Below, in pieces: positions 54,667 to 63,542 of a stretch of DNA of 64,000 nucleotides. Both the position numbers and the translations under genes were made by a program. Position 1 is the stretch's first letter. Every line of letters starts with the position of its first letter. Location: the NCBI GenBank assembly GCA_023663525.1, contig JAMPHF010000001.1, forward strand, positions 853,859 to 917,858, read 5' to 3'. The notes below the pieces were generated by a model, which was not told the origin of the DNA, did not search any database, and saw only the letters and a list, made by a program, of their open reading frames with translations. This DNA is from Bacteroides sp. Its GTDB lineage: Bacteria; Bacteroidota; Bacteroidia; Bacteroidales; Muribaculaceae.

Positions 54667-54753
54667 AATGGGGGAAGATGATAATGATTGAATTCAATTG
54701 CAAAGTTACGCAGAATTAACCGATTTTTAAATGATTATGTGAGTTTTTTTGCG

Positions 54754-54761
54754 TAATTTTG
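54754..54761 (+). promoter_or_regulatory. Probable -7 box for the queuosine-precursor transporter
   Basis: TAATTTTG at 54754-54761. The 70-nt leader that follows holds a CCGATG/CATCGG hairpin (54786-54791 and 54796-54801) and an A-rich stretch just before the ATG. Confidence 0.5.
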
Positions 54762-54840
54762 CCGCCTGTTGCAGCATAGCCGACGCCGATGTCACCATCG
54801 GGCGGCGGATTGCGCTTAAAACCAATAGTAAAAAACAGCA

Positions 54841-55527
54841 ATGGGTAAAGTAAAAATATCGGTCACTTTCATGCTTCTCGCAGTCACTTTCTGCGTGTGT
54901 CTGATCGTCAGCAATCTCATGGAAATAAAGACTGTTGACCTCGGGCCGCTCACCATAACCGCCGGTGTCATTGTCTTCCCTATCTCCTACATACTCAATG
55001 ACTGCATCGTGGAGGTCTACGGATTCAGCAAAGCCCGTCTCGTGATTTGGCTCGGCTTCGGCATGAACCTTCTCGTCTCACTTCTTCTCCAGCTCGGCAT
55101 CTTGCTTCCGGGCGCAGACTCATGGACAGGGCAGGAAGCCATGGTGACAATCTTCGGAGCCGTGCCACGGATATTCACCGCGAGCTTCATCGCATTCCTT
55201 TGCGGCTCGATGGTCAACGCCTATGTGATGTCACGGATGAAGGTCGCTTCCGAAGGGCGGAAATTCTCGCTGCGCGCCATCGTCTCATCGCTGTGGGGCG
55301 AAGGAGTTGACTCGCTCATCTTCTTCCCGATCGCATTCGGCGGAGTGCTTGCATGGAGCGAAATCGCAATGCTGATCCTGACACAGACATTCCTAAAGAC
55401 CCTATACGAGATACTGATTCTGCCCGTGACACTGCGCGCCGTCAGATTCCTCCGCGACCAGGAGGGGGGCGATGTCACCGACTCACCGGCTATGTCCTAC
55501 AAATGGTGGAAAATAAATGAAATCTGA
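54841..55527 (+). CDS. Queuosine precursor transporter (YhhQ/QPTR family)
   Basis: A 228-residue inner-membrane protein with six or seven hydrophobic segments (FMLLAVTFCVCLIVSNLMEI at the start). The ECF-like pattern FPISYILNDCIVEVYGFSKAR and LWGEGVDSLIFFPIAF is typical of this family. It imports queuine-type precursors (preQ0/preQ1) for tRNA queuosine. The start ATG at 54841 follows a short leader. Its last 11 bases overlap the YjjG-like gene, implying co-translation. Confidence 0.9.
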   Translation: MGKVKISVTFMLLAVTFCVCLIVSNLMEIKTVDLGPLTITAGVIVFPISYILNDCIVEVYGFSKARLVIWLGFGMNLLVSLLLQLGILLPGADSWTGQEAMVTIFGAVPRIFTASFIAFLCGSMVNAYVMSRMKVASEGRKFSLRAIVSSLWGEGVDSLIFFPIAFGGVLAWSEIAMLILTQTFLKTLYEILILPVTLRAVRFLRDQEGGDVTDSPAMSYKWWKINEI

Positions 55528-56227
55528 ATGGATATGGTTTGACCTCGACGACACTCTCGTCGATTTTCATGCCAACTCCCGGCTGGCACACAGCCTCATA
55601 TACGACGAATGCAACCTCGACCGTTTCTATCCGAGCCGTGAAGAATGGATCGAGACCTACGAGTCCCACAATAAAAAACTCTGGGACGCTTACAGCCGCG
55701 CAGAAATAACACAGAAATTTCTGCGTGCCGACCGATTCGCCACTCCGCTGAGACCCTACTGGGATTCGACCGAGGAAAAATTGCAGGAATTTGCCGCCAT
55801 GCTTGACCCTCTCTACCTCACCCGCCTTGCCGAACAGACCGTCATGATCGACGGTGCCATGGACCTACTGGACTACTTGCGCGTGCGCGAATATAATATA
55901 GGTGTACTCAGCAATGGCTTCAAAGACGTGCAGCACCGCAAACTAATCAACACGGGTCTCGCCCCGATGATCGACCTCGTCGTCCTCAGCGACGACATCG
56001 GTATCAACAAGCCGGACACTCGCCTTTATGCCTACGCCATGCAGCGCGCCGGAGTCACCGCTCCCTCACACCACACCATGATAGGCGACAACCCCGCCAC
56101 CGACATCGCCGGAGCCATCAACGCCGGTTGGAATGCAATCCTGCTCGACCCCGCCGCGACAGAGCTCAAACCCGACGGACAGTTCCTCGTCACCCCGAAA
56201 CTTTGCCGTCTGAAAGAGCTGTTTTAG
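55517..56227 (+). CDS. YjjG-family noncanonical pyrimidine nucleotidase (HAD superfamily)
   Basis: A 236-residue HAD phosphatase with motif I FDLDDTLVDF (nucleophile Asp near 9), motif II VLSNGF near 130, a lysine in NKPDTRLY near 160, and motif IV MIGDNPATDIAGA near 185. YjjG-type enzymes dephosphorylate noncanonical pyrimidine nucleotides. The assignment within HAD rests on the cap and overall resemblance. It overlaps the transporter gene by 11 bases. No queuosine function is implied. Confidence 0.87.
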   Translation: MKSEWIWFDLDDTLVDFHANSRLAHSLIYDECNLDRFYPSREEWIETYESHNKKLWDAYSRAEITQKFLRADRFATPLRPYWDSTEEKLQEFAAMLDPLYLTRLAEQTVMIDGAMDLLDYLRVREYNIGVLSNGFKDVQHRKLINTGLAPMIDLVVLSDDIGINKPDTRLYAYAMQRAGVTAPSHHTMIGDNPATDIAGAINAGWNAILLDPAATELKPDGQFLVTPKLCRLKELF

Positions 56228-56403
56228 AGCCATCTTTTGCCACTAAAAGCATAAAGTGGTGAAAAAGTGAATTTTATGTAAAAATTTTAGCTTAAACATT
56301 GCTGATAATTCAAAAAAAGTTACGATATTTGCACTTGCAAAAATTTAGTGCTGCCTTTAAGCGCAACATCAAAGATATAAACCATTTATAAATTAATATT
56401 GTA

Positions 56404-56685
56404 ATGACTAAAGCTGACATCGTCAACGAGATTTCGAAATCAACCGGCATTGACAAGGCCAATGTACTCGAAACCATTGAAAAGTTCATGGAAACAGTGA
56501 AAGAGTCCCTCTCACACGGCGAGAACGTTTATCTCCGTGGATTCGGTAGCTTCATCACAAAAGTACGTTCTGAAAAGACCGCACGCAACATTTCAAAGAA
56601 CACCACAATCATCATCCCCGAACACCGCATCCCCGCTTTCAAGCCCGCAAAGGTGTTCATGGAGGAAGTGAAAGACCTGAAGTAA
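56404..56685 (+). CDS. HU/IHF-family DNA-binding protein
   Basis: A 93-residue nucleoid protein. MTKADIVNEISKSTGIDK is the classic HU start. RGFGSFITKVR gives the beta-arm entry and the C-terminal helix contains the proline-tip region IPEHRIPAFKPAKVF. It binds and bends DNA as a dimer. HU, IHF alpha and IHF beta types are not easily distinguished in Bacteroidetes. The 176 bases upstream are AT-rich and must hold the promoter. Confidence 0.94.
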   Translation: MTKADIVNEISKSTGIDKANVLETIEKFMETVKESLSHGENVYLRGFGSFITKVRSEKTARNISKNTTIIIPEHRIPAFKPAKVFMEEVKDLK

Positions 56686-56720
56686 TAAAACATTTAGTTT
56701 AACATAAATCCCTTCCTACT

Positions 56721-56810
56721 ATGCCAAGCGGAAAGAAAAGAAAAGGTCACAAGATGGCCACGCACAAGCGTAAAAAACGCCTTCGCAAAAACCGTCATAA
56801 GAAGAAATAA
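56721..56810 (+). CDS. 29-residue COX24/AURKAIP1-like basic protein
   Basis: ATG at 56721 to TAA at 56808-56810 encodes a protein of 29 residues, more than half of them Lys or Arg, starting MPSGKKRKGHKMATHKRKKR and ending NRHKKK. It matches the short AURKAIP1/COX24-domain proteins annotated throughout Bacteroidetes and related to mitochondrial mS38. A ribosomal association is likely by analogy. It lies 35 bases after the HU gene, probably in the same transcript. Confidence 0.85.
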   Translation: MPSGKKRKGHKMATHKRKKRLRKNRHKKK

Positions 56811-56856
56811 GGCAGTCTCGGCTGCCGCCACTTCTTGAGTAGTTGCGTAAACAACA

Positions 56857-56919
56857 CAAAGAACAAACTCTTGACAGGCGCACATCAACCGTGAAGCTCC
56901 CTTAAAGGTTTGTTCTTTG
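56857..56919 (+). other. Long-loop hairpin upstream of the RNase G gene
   Basis: CAAAGAACAAAC (56857-56868) pairs perfectly over 12 bp with GTTTGTTCTTTG (56908-56919), with a 39-nt loop. It may close the HU-COX24 transcript or lie in the leader of the RNase gene. Confidence 0.6.
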
Positions 56920-57052
56920 CGTTATTTGCCAATATACCGACCAAAACATGCACCGTTTCCCCGGAACTGACAGACCTCACGGCCGATCGTCCCGCCCCCT
57001 CTACCCCTCCCGCCTCAATCCACCTCAATCTCTCAACAGATTACCCAACTTA

Positions 57053-58675
57053 ATGAAGAGTGAACTAATTGTAGACGTACAGCCCGGCGAGGTCTCAATA
57101 GCCTTGCTTGAGGACTCGCGACTTGTCTCACTGCAGAAAGAGTCGCGCAACATCGCCTACGCCGTCGGTGACATTTATCTGGCTAAAGTCAAGAAACTGA
57201 TGCCGGGGCTTAATGCCGCTTTTGTCAACGTAGGCTACGAGAAGGACGCTTTTCTTCATTACTTGGATCTCGGTTCACAATTTTCAACCTACTCGGCTTT
57301 CCTCAAAGCCTCAATCGCCGAAAAAAAGACTGACGTAACCGTCCCGAAAATCAAACGCCTGCCCGACATCGACAAGCATGGATCTATAACCGATGTCCTT
57401 GAACCCGGACAGGAACTCATGGTGCAGATTGTCAAAGAGCCTATCTCATCAAAGGGTCCACGACTCACCACCGAAATCACCTTCACCGGACGCTACATGG
57501 TGCTCATCCCCTTCGGCGACAAAATCTCAATCTCGCAGAAGATCAAGACCACGGAGGAGAAACTCCGTCTGCGTCAGCTCATCGAGAGCATCAAGCCAAA
57601 AAATTTCGGTGTCATCATCCGCACCTCCGCCGAAGGAAAGAGCGTGCGCGAACTCCACCACGAACTCAAGACCCTCCTGCGCTGCTGGGAGGAGACAGTC
57701 ACAAAAGCAAGGTCAGCGACCGCTCCGGCTCTCATCTTCGAGGAAGAAAGCCGCATAGTCGGGATGCTGCGCGACGTGTTCAGTCCCACTTTCGAGAGCA
57801 TCCACGTCAACGACAAGGAGATTTTCAGCCAAATCTCAAAGTATGTCAATCTGATCTCACCCGAGAGCAAGGACATTGTGAAACTCTATGAAGACAATGT
57901 CCCCATCTTTGACCACTTCAACATCACCCGTCAGATCAAATCATCGTTCGGAAAGACCGTATCGTTCAAATCGGGTGCATACGTAATCATCGAACACACC
58001 GAGGCTCTCCACGTCATTGATGTCAATTCAGGCAACCGCTCGAAAGCCGCCCCCGATCAGGAAAGCAACGCGCTTGAAGTCAACCTGCGTGCCGCCGATG
58101 AGATTGCCCGCCAACTGCGCTTGCGCGACATGGGCGGCATAATCGTCATCGACTTCATCGACATGAACAAAGCCGAACACCGACAGAAGCTGTATGAACA
58201 CATGCGTGAGGTCATGGCTAATGACCGTGCGCGTCATAACATCCTTCCGCTCAGCAAATTCGGTCTGATGCAGATCACACGTCAACGAGTGCGGCCCGCT
58301 CTCGACATCGACACGACTGAAGAATGTCCGTCATGTCACGGCAAAGGCAAGGTCAGACCGTCACTGCTGTTCACCGACACACTTCATGAGAAGCTCGACT
58401 ATCTTGTCCACACATTGAAAGTCAAGAACTTCATTCTCTACGTCCATCCGTTCGTGTCGGCCTATCTGAAAAAAGGATTTCCGTCGCTCTACCGTCGCTG
58501 GCAGCTTGAATTCGGATTCAACTTCCGCATAATCCCCGACGAATCGCTCGCCTACCTTGAATATAAGGTGGTCGATCGTCAACACAACGAAATTGATCTT
58601 CAAGAGGAAAAAGACATGGATTCCTCGGCAACAAAATCAAAATCGAAAGCCAAGAACCGTACCAACGAAGAATAG
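57053..58675 (+). CDS. rng: Ribonuclease E/G family endoribonuclease
   Basis: A 540-residue RNase G-like protein starting MKSELIVDVQPGEVSIALLED. The S1 domain (about 36-120) includes GLNAAFVNVGYEKDAFLHYLDL in two parts. The DNase I-like catalytic part carries the metal-binding aspartates in HVIDVNSGNRS and GGIIVIDFIDMN, and the zinc-link is CPSCHGKGK near 425. It processes rRNA ends and degrades mRNA. An extended frame back to 56948 reads proline-rich, non-homologous residues, so the ATG at 57053 is preferred. The lack of a long C-terminal scaffold marks it as RNase G-type. Confidence 0.93.
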   Translation: MKSELIVDVQPGEVSIALLEDSRLVSLQKESRNIAYAVGDIYLAKVKKLMPGLNAAFVNVGYEKDAFLHYLDLGSQFSTYSAFLKASIAEKKTDVTVPKIKRLPDIDKHGSITDVLEPGQELMVQIVKEPISSKGPRLTTEITFTGRYMVLIPFGDKISISQKIKTTEEKLRLRQLIESIKPKNFGVIIRTSAEGKSVRELHHELKTLLRCWEETVTKARSATAPALIFEEESRIVGMLRDVFSPTFESIHVNDKEIFSQISKYVNLISPESKDIVKLYEDNVPIFDHFNITRQIKSSFGKTVSFKSGAYVIIEHTEALHVIDVNSGNRSKAAPDQESNALEVNLRAADEIARQLRLRDMGGIIVIDFIDMNKAEHRQKLYEHMREVMANDRARHNILPLSKFGLMQITRQRVRPALDIDTTEECPSCHGKGKVRPSLLFTDTLHEKLDYLVHTLKVKNFILYVHPFVSAYLKKGFPSLYRRWQLEFGFNFRIIPDESLAYLEYKVVDRQHNEIDLQEEKDMDSSATKSKSKAKNRTNEE

Positions 58676-58742
58676 CAATCCAAGTTAAATTATCGGAACG
58701 ACTATCTAATCTATCGTTTTTTTTCGTTCCATCGCGAATATT

Positions 58743-58770
58743 ACCTCCGCAAACCCTGCGGAGGTTTTTA
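58743..58770 (+). terminator. Rho-independent terminator after rng
   Basis: ACCTCCGCA (58743-58751) pairs with TGCGGAGGT (58757-58765) around a 5-nt loop and leads into TTTTTATTTTT. Confidence 0.9.
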
Positions 58771-58809
58771 TTTTTCCCATTCGTTTCTCTCGTTTTTCTC
58801 ATTATATAA

Positions 58810-58838
58810 TTGCCAAACGGAATATTTTAGTAATTTTG
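58810..58838 (+). promoter_or_regulatory. Bacteroidetes-type promoter for the PL9 gene
   Basis: TTG (58810-58812), 18 nt, TAATTTTG (58831-58838), about 50 nt before the ATG at 58888. Confidence 0.65.
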
Positions 58839-58887
58839 CAGAAATATAGGTAATGCACAATGCGAGTTTAACTCTAACCTGACCGCC

Positions 58888-61800
58888 ATGAAATTCAACA
58901 GATTATTTACCTCTGCAATAACCATTGCCGCAGCAACATGCGTGGCAGCACAAACTTACACTTACCGGGTCGAGAGCTTCGAGGATCCGGCGTTTGCCAA
59001 CTCAGCGACCAAAGTGACATCTCCGACCGGCGAATGGACCACTAACAAAAATGTTCGTTCAGCCGACAAGGCTCAGGATGGGTCATACAGCCTGTTTTTT
59101 GCAAAAAAAGACGGCATCACACTTCCCAAGCTGCCCGATGGTGCGGGAACTCTGATTTACTATGCCAACAACCAGAATCGCCAGACCTACGTAGAGACTT
59201 CAGCCGATGGCACAGACTGGACCACCGTGGAAACCTACAAGGACAAAGAGCCGGTATGGTTCAAACACATTGTCGCCATCAATGACCCTACGGTGCGTTT
59301 CCTGCGAATCCGCACCGGCTCCAACACGCAGTTTTACATCGACAATCTCCTGCTGACACGTCCCGACGGGACTGACGGTGACGGCAACGTCATCGTCTCC
59401 AACCTGCTCCTCCCCTATTTCACAAATGATTTTGAACATTCATTTTATCCTCAGAGCAAGAATGATGCCACTTCCGAAAAATCATTCACTGTCCCCGAGC
59501 AAGGTGAATGGAAATACCTCAACGCCTACAAAAACACCAACGAAAGCTACATCACCGACGGCTCCGCCCGCTCACTCCGTATGCTCAAAAGCGGATCATA
59601 CGTCATATCACCCGTACTCAGCCAGGGAGTCGTGAAAGTGTCGTTCAATGAAGGGCGCACGGGCAAACAGCTCAGTCTCTACACATCGACTGACGAGGGC
59701 GCGACATGGTCACTTTTCAAAAACATCACCACTGATACCGACAATGACATAATCATCTGTGACCGTGCGGTGAACCGCGTCAAGATAGCCAACGAGACCA
59801 CAAAAGGCGACACCGACATCGACAATATCACCATAACCGCATATCCTGATGGCACTCCTGCCGTTCTCTCCACCGATTCTGTCACAGGAATCACCTCCTC
59901 GGCCGCCACTGTATTCGGCTCAGTCATATCGACCGGCGACCGAAAAATATTTGAGAAAGGTGTGATATGGACCGTCGGAAATGGGACGCCGGTCTATGGA
60001 GACCCAAAAGCTACCGCCGACGGCGATGGACAGCTCACAGCCAAACTCACCTCACTCCCCGCCGACACAGAGATAAGTGTCCGCGCCTACGCACTGAGCC
60101 TTGCCGGCATAGGCTATGGCAACGTGATGACTCTCCGCACTTTACCTCCGTCCGCTCCGACCGTAATTTCATCCGAGCCTGTTGAAGACGATTTTTCTGA
60201 CGAAAAACACATCTTCTATAACGTGACATCGACAATCACCGACTTAGGCGGACTCGACATTACCGGCGTCGGCATGGTCTACTCCACATCGCCCTCACCA
60301 ATACTCAGCGACTCATCCGTGAAAGGAAATCTTTTTGACGGAAAGTTTACGGTCTCACTACCGCTCGACCCTGAAAAGACATTCCATCTGCGCGCCTATG
60401 CGACAAACGCCGCCGGGACGAGCTACGGCAATGAAATGACAGTGACCACCGGCAAGATAATAATTCCCGACTACGAACATCGGACATACTATTGCGATCC
60501 TAAAGGCAATGACACCACAGCCGACGGGTCTGAGACAGCTCCTTTCTACTCGCTCCAAAAGGCTGTTGACCTCGTTCAGCCGGGCGACACCATTTATATG
60601 AACGCCGGGACATACGCCTATGCCACACGCATCAATATCCCGACAATCGGTGCGCCCAACAGCGGAATGATCCGGCTCGAAGGTCGTGGCGGACGTGCGG
60701 TGCTTGACTTCTCCGGACAGGCGATTGAATCAAACAACCAGGGTGTCCGGCTCACCGGAAGCTACTGGCATTTCTATGGCATTGACATCATAAACGCCGG
60801 AGACAACGGTCTCTTGATTGAGCGCAACAAACCCTCAGGCGGCTCATACGCCGACATCGCCGCCCGGACAGAGGAGGGTCACGACAACGTGATTGAAAAC
60901 TGTTCGTTCATCCGCAACGCCGACACCGGTCTTCAGATGAAAAATCTCGCGTCATTCAACCGCGTCATCAACTGCGACTCTTACTACAACACCGACCCTG
61001 ACCACGGTGACGCAGACGGTTTCGCCGTCAAAATCTCACACGGCACTGGAAACTATTTCTACGGCTGTCGCGCATGGCAGAACTCCGACGACGGCTGGGA
61101 TCAGTTTATCAAGAAAGAAGGTGGATTCCCCGACGACATCACCACCACACTCGAATATTGCTGGGCGTTTGAAAACGGATACCTTGAGAACGGCTCTGCA
61201 AGCAAGGGTAATGGAAACGGATTCAAGATGGGCTCCGACCAAGGTCGCAACAACGTCATCCTGAATCGCTGCCTCGCCTTCGAGAATCTTAACAAGGGTT
61301 TCGACCAGAATCATAACACCGGCAATATGATTCTCAACAATTGCTCGGGATTCGCCAATGCCGACGGCGACAACAAGAGCCGCTATGCCTATCGTCTTGA
61401 CGAGCCGGTGGCAACCGGCCATGAGATCCGTCTCACCAACTGTACCTCCGTCTGCGATGGCGATGACCGCAAGAAAACATCATTTGCAATCTCATCCATC
61501 ACAGGAATCCTCGACCATTGCGACTTCTACACCGTCCCCGCTGACTATATGTCGATAGACCCGGACGAAATGAAGTCACCGCGTCTCGCCGACGGCTCAC
61601 TTCCGACCACAACATTCCTTCGTCCCACCGAAGGCAATGTCAAATTCATAGATGCAGGTGTAGCCGTCGCTCCCTATACGGATGAAAGCCGCTATGCCGA
61701 AGGTATCGTCTACAATGGCATCGCACCCGACCTCGGTTATTACGAAAGCGGACAATTCTCATCAATCGCACCGATTCTGTCAGCCCGCATACCGTCCGGA

Positions 61801-62022
61801 CTTCACGCCGTCGTCACCCGCACCGGACTGCTCATCATCACCCTCGACCGGTCTGACGATGACACGGATCATTCACTCACCATCCATGACCTGAACGGGC
61901 GCACCATCCATTCATCCTCATTCTCCGGTCCGACAGTCACCGTTGACCTCAGCAAACTCGGGCTGTCACGTCAGATAATCCTCGTCACAGCCGACAATGC
62001 CACAGTCAAAGTCCTCATCTGA
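58888..62022 (+). CDS. Secreted PL9-type pectate lyase with Ig-like domains
   Basis: A 1044-residue secreted protein with a signal peptide to about AAQ 21. Residues about 22-330 are beta-sandwich modules, two fibronectin III-like domains lie at about 330-520, and a right-handed beta-helix (about 525-940) begins YYCDPKGNDTTADGSETAPF. PL9 landmarks are the calcium-site aspartates in DADGFAVK and NSDDGWDQF (near 710 and 735) and the catalytic Lys in GNGFKMGSD near 778. PL9 enzymes cleave polygalacturonate or rhamnogalacturonan. The C-terminal tail (LTIHDLNGRTIHSSSF) looks like a type A sorting domain. It is monocistronic, ended by a 15-bp hairpin. Confidence 0.9.
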   Translation: MKFNRLFTSAITIAAATCVAAQTYTYRVESFEDPAFANSATKVTSPTGEWTTNKNVRSADKAQDGSYSLFFAKKDGITLPKLPDGAGTLIYYANNQNRQTYVETSADGTDWTTVETYKDKEPVWFKHIVAINDPTVRFLRIRTGSNTQFYIDNLLLTRPDGTDGDGNVIVSNLLLPYFTNDFEHSFYPQSKNDATSEKSFTVPEQGEWKYLNAYKNTNESYITDGSARSLRMLKSGSYVISPVLSQGVVKVSFNEGRTGKQLSLYTSTDEGATWSLFKNITTDTDNDIIICDRAVNRVKIANETTKGDTDIDNITITAYPDGTPAVLSTDSVTGITSSAATVFGSVISTGDRKIFEKGVIWTVGNGTPVYGDPKATADGDGQLTAKLTSLPADTEISVRAYALSLAGIGYGNVMTLRTLPPSAPTVISSEPVEDDFSDEKHIFYNVTSTITDLGGLDITGVGMVYSTSPSPILSDSSVKGNLFDGKFTVSLPLDPEKTFHLRAYATNAAGTSYGNEMTVTTGKIIIPDYEHRTYYCDPKGNDTTADGSETAPFYSLQKAVDLVQPGDTIYMNAGTYAYATRINIPTIGAPNSGMIRLEGRGGRAVLDFSGQAIESNNQGVRLTGSYWHFYGIDIINAGDNGLLIERNKPSGGSYADIAARTEEGHDNVIENCSFIRNADTGLQMKNLASFNRVINCDSYYNTDPDHGDADGFAVKISHGTGNYFYGCRAWQNSDDGWDQFIKKEGGFPDDITTTLEYCWAFENGYLENGSASKGNGNGFKMGSDQGRNNVILNRCLAFENLNKGFDQNHNTGNMILNNCSGFANADGDNKSRYAYRLDEPVATGHEIRLTNCTSVCDGDDRKKTSFAISSITGILDHCDFYTVPADYMSIDPDEMKSPRLADGSLPTTTFLRPTEGNVKFIDAGVAVAPYTDESRYAEGIVYNGIAPDLGYYESGQFSSIAPILSARIPSGLHAVVTRTGLLIITLDRSDDDTDHSLTIHDLNGRTIHSSSFSGPTVTVDLSKLGLSRQIILVTADNATVKVLI

Positions 62023-62053
62023 ATCCGCTTACACGATATAAACCGACACACCG

Positions 62054-62095
62054 AACGATTGCCCGACACCGCTTTGGCATTGTCGGGCAATCGTT
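62054..62095 (+). terminator. Hairpin after the PL9 gene
   Basis: AACGATTGCCCGACA (62054-62068) pairs perfectly over 15 bp with TGTCGGGCAATCGTT (62081-62095) around a 12-nt loop. The U-run is weak. Confidence 0.75.
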
Positions 62096-62186
62096 CTCAC
62101 CAATGAATCCGCCGGCAAATCCAATCCATCAGAATACTTTACAACATATTTTATCATTTATTATGTTGTAAAACATACGTATTTTT

Positions 62187-62217
62187 TTTGCCACGTTAAA
62201 GAGTGGCTGTATATTTG
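62187..62217 (+). promoter_or_regulatory. Bacteroidetes-type promoter for galM and the symporter
   Basis: TTTG (62187-62190), 19 nt, TATATTTG (62210-62217): a near-perfect consensus. The leader to the galM ATG is about 120 nt. Confidence 0.8.
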
Positions 62218-62224
62218 TAAAGTC

Positions 62225-62251
62225 AAATAAGTGTCTTTTTTACACTTATTT
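62225..62251 (+). promoter_or_regulatory. 5'-leader hairpin of the galM transcript
   Basis: AAATAAGTGT (62225-62234) pairs perfectly with ACACTTATTT (62242-62251). It forms right at the predicted 5' end of the transcript, so it may stabilise the mRNA or, as DNA, be an operator palindrome. Confidence 0.55.
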
Positions 62252-62344
62252 CGCCACAACGGTCACACATACCATGTATAGCGGTGTAGGACTGTAAATT
62301 AGCTATCAATATTAACTCTCAAATAAACCAACAACAAGCAAGCC

Positions 62345-63505
62345 ATGAAAAAAAACCTACCACACGTGGCAACTATTGGCGCAGGAATCTGCCTGATTTT
62401 CTCCGCATGTACCCAACAAAAGGAAGCAACCCTTACAAAATCCGGCATTGACCCTGCAAACTTCGTCGGCGAATATAACGGAAAGCCGACCGCACTCTAC
62501 ACACTTGAGAACGAAAACGGCATGGAGGCCTGCATCACCAACTTCGGAGGTCGAATTGTCTCACTCATGGTTCCTGACCGCAACGGCGAGCTGCGCGACG
62601 TAGTCCTCGGCTTCGACAGCATTGCAGCATACTATCCCGAAAACAACCAGACCGATTTCAGTGCGGCCATCGGACGCTATGCCAACCGCATCAACCAAGG
62701 ACGTTTCGTCATCGACGGAGACACCATCCAACTCCCGACCAACAATTTCGGTCACTGTCTGCACGGAGGCCCGACCGGATGGCAATATCAGGTCTACGAT
62801 GCCGAGCAGCCTAACGACTCGACCGTAGTGCTCACAATGCACTCTCCTGACGGCGACAACAACTTCCCCGGCAACGTGACCGCGACTGTCACCTACACCC
62901 TGAAATCAAACAACAGCCTCGACATCGCCTACGAAGCTGTCACCGACAAACCGACTGTCATCAACATGACAAATCACGCCTACTTCAACCTCAACGGCGA
63001 CCCGTCACAGCCCATTACCGACAACAAGCTCTACGTGAACGCCTCGGCCTACACTCCCGTTGACTCAACATTCATGACCACAGGCGAAATTCTTCCCGTC
63101 GAAAACACCCCGATGGACTTCACCACACTCCGTCTCATCGGTGAACGCATCAACGAAACTGATTTTGAACAGATAAAGAACGGTAACGGCTACGACCACA
63201 ACTGGGTGCTCAACACCGCCGGCGACGACACGATAGTGGCAGCCCAGCTCTACTCCCCCTCGACCGGCATAACCCTCGATGTCCTCACTGACGAGCCGGG
63301 CATCCAGGTCTACACCGGCAATTTCCTTGACGGGACAATCACAGGCAAGAATGAAAAAGTCTACAATCAGCGCGCCGCCGTCTGCCTTGAGACCCAGCAC
63401 TACCCCGACAGCCCCAACAAACCTGAATGGCCGTCAACAACTCTGCGTCCCGGCGAGACATACAAGAGCCACACCGTGTTCGCCTTCTCAACTGACAATA
63501 AATAA
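62345..63505 (+). CDS. galM: Aldose 1-epimerase (mutarotase), lipoprotein form
   Basis: A 386-residue galactose mutarotase-like protein with a lipoprotein signal (lipobox IFSAC, Cys 22), so it is periplasmic or membrane-anchored rather than cytosolic. GalM landmarks are NFGGRIVSLMVPDRNG near 60, GRYANRINQGRF near 115, the catalytic histidine in NMTNHAYFNLNG near 208, and the catalytic glutamate in CLETQHYPDSPN near 350. It interconverts alpha and beta anomers. It is followed after 37 bases by an SGLT-type symporter, so anomer conversion at the point of uptake is a natural inference. Confidence 0.94.
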   Translation: MKKNLPHVATIGAGICLIFSACTQQKEATLTKSGIDPANFVGEYNGKPTALYTLENENGMEACITNFGGRIVSLMVPDRNGELRDVVLGFDSIAAYYPENNQTDFSAAIGRYANRINQGRFVIDGDTIQLPTNNFGHCLHGGPTGWQYQVYDAEQPNDSTVVLTMHSPDGDNNFPGNVTATVTYTLKSNNSLDIAYEAVTDKPTVINMTNHAYFNLNGDPSQPITDNKLYVNASAYTPVDSTFMTTGEILPVENTPMDFTTLRLIGERINETDFEQIKNGNGYDHNWVLNTAGDDTIVAAQLYSPSTGITLDVLTDEPGIQVYTGNFLDGTITGKNEKVYNQRAAVCLETQHYPDSPNKPEWPSTTLRPGETYKSHTVFAFSTDNK

Positions 63506-63542
63506 TCCAAAAACTTAATAACATTAATATTTTACAAAAACT

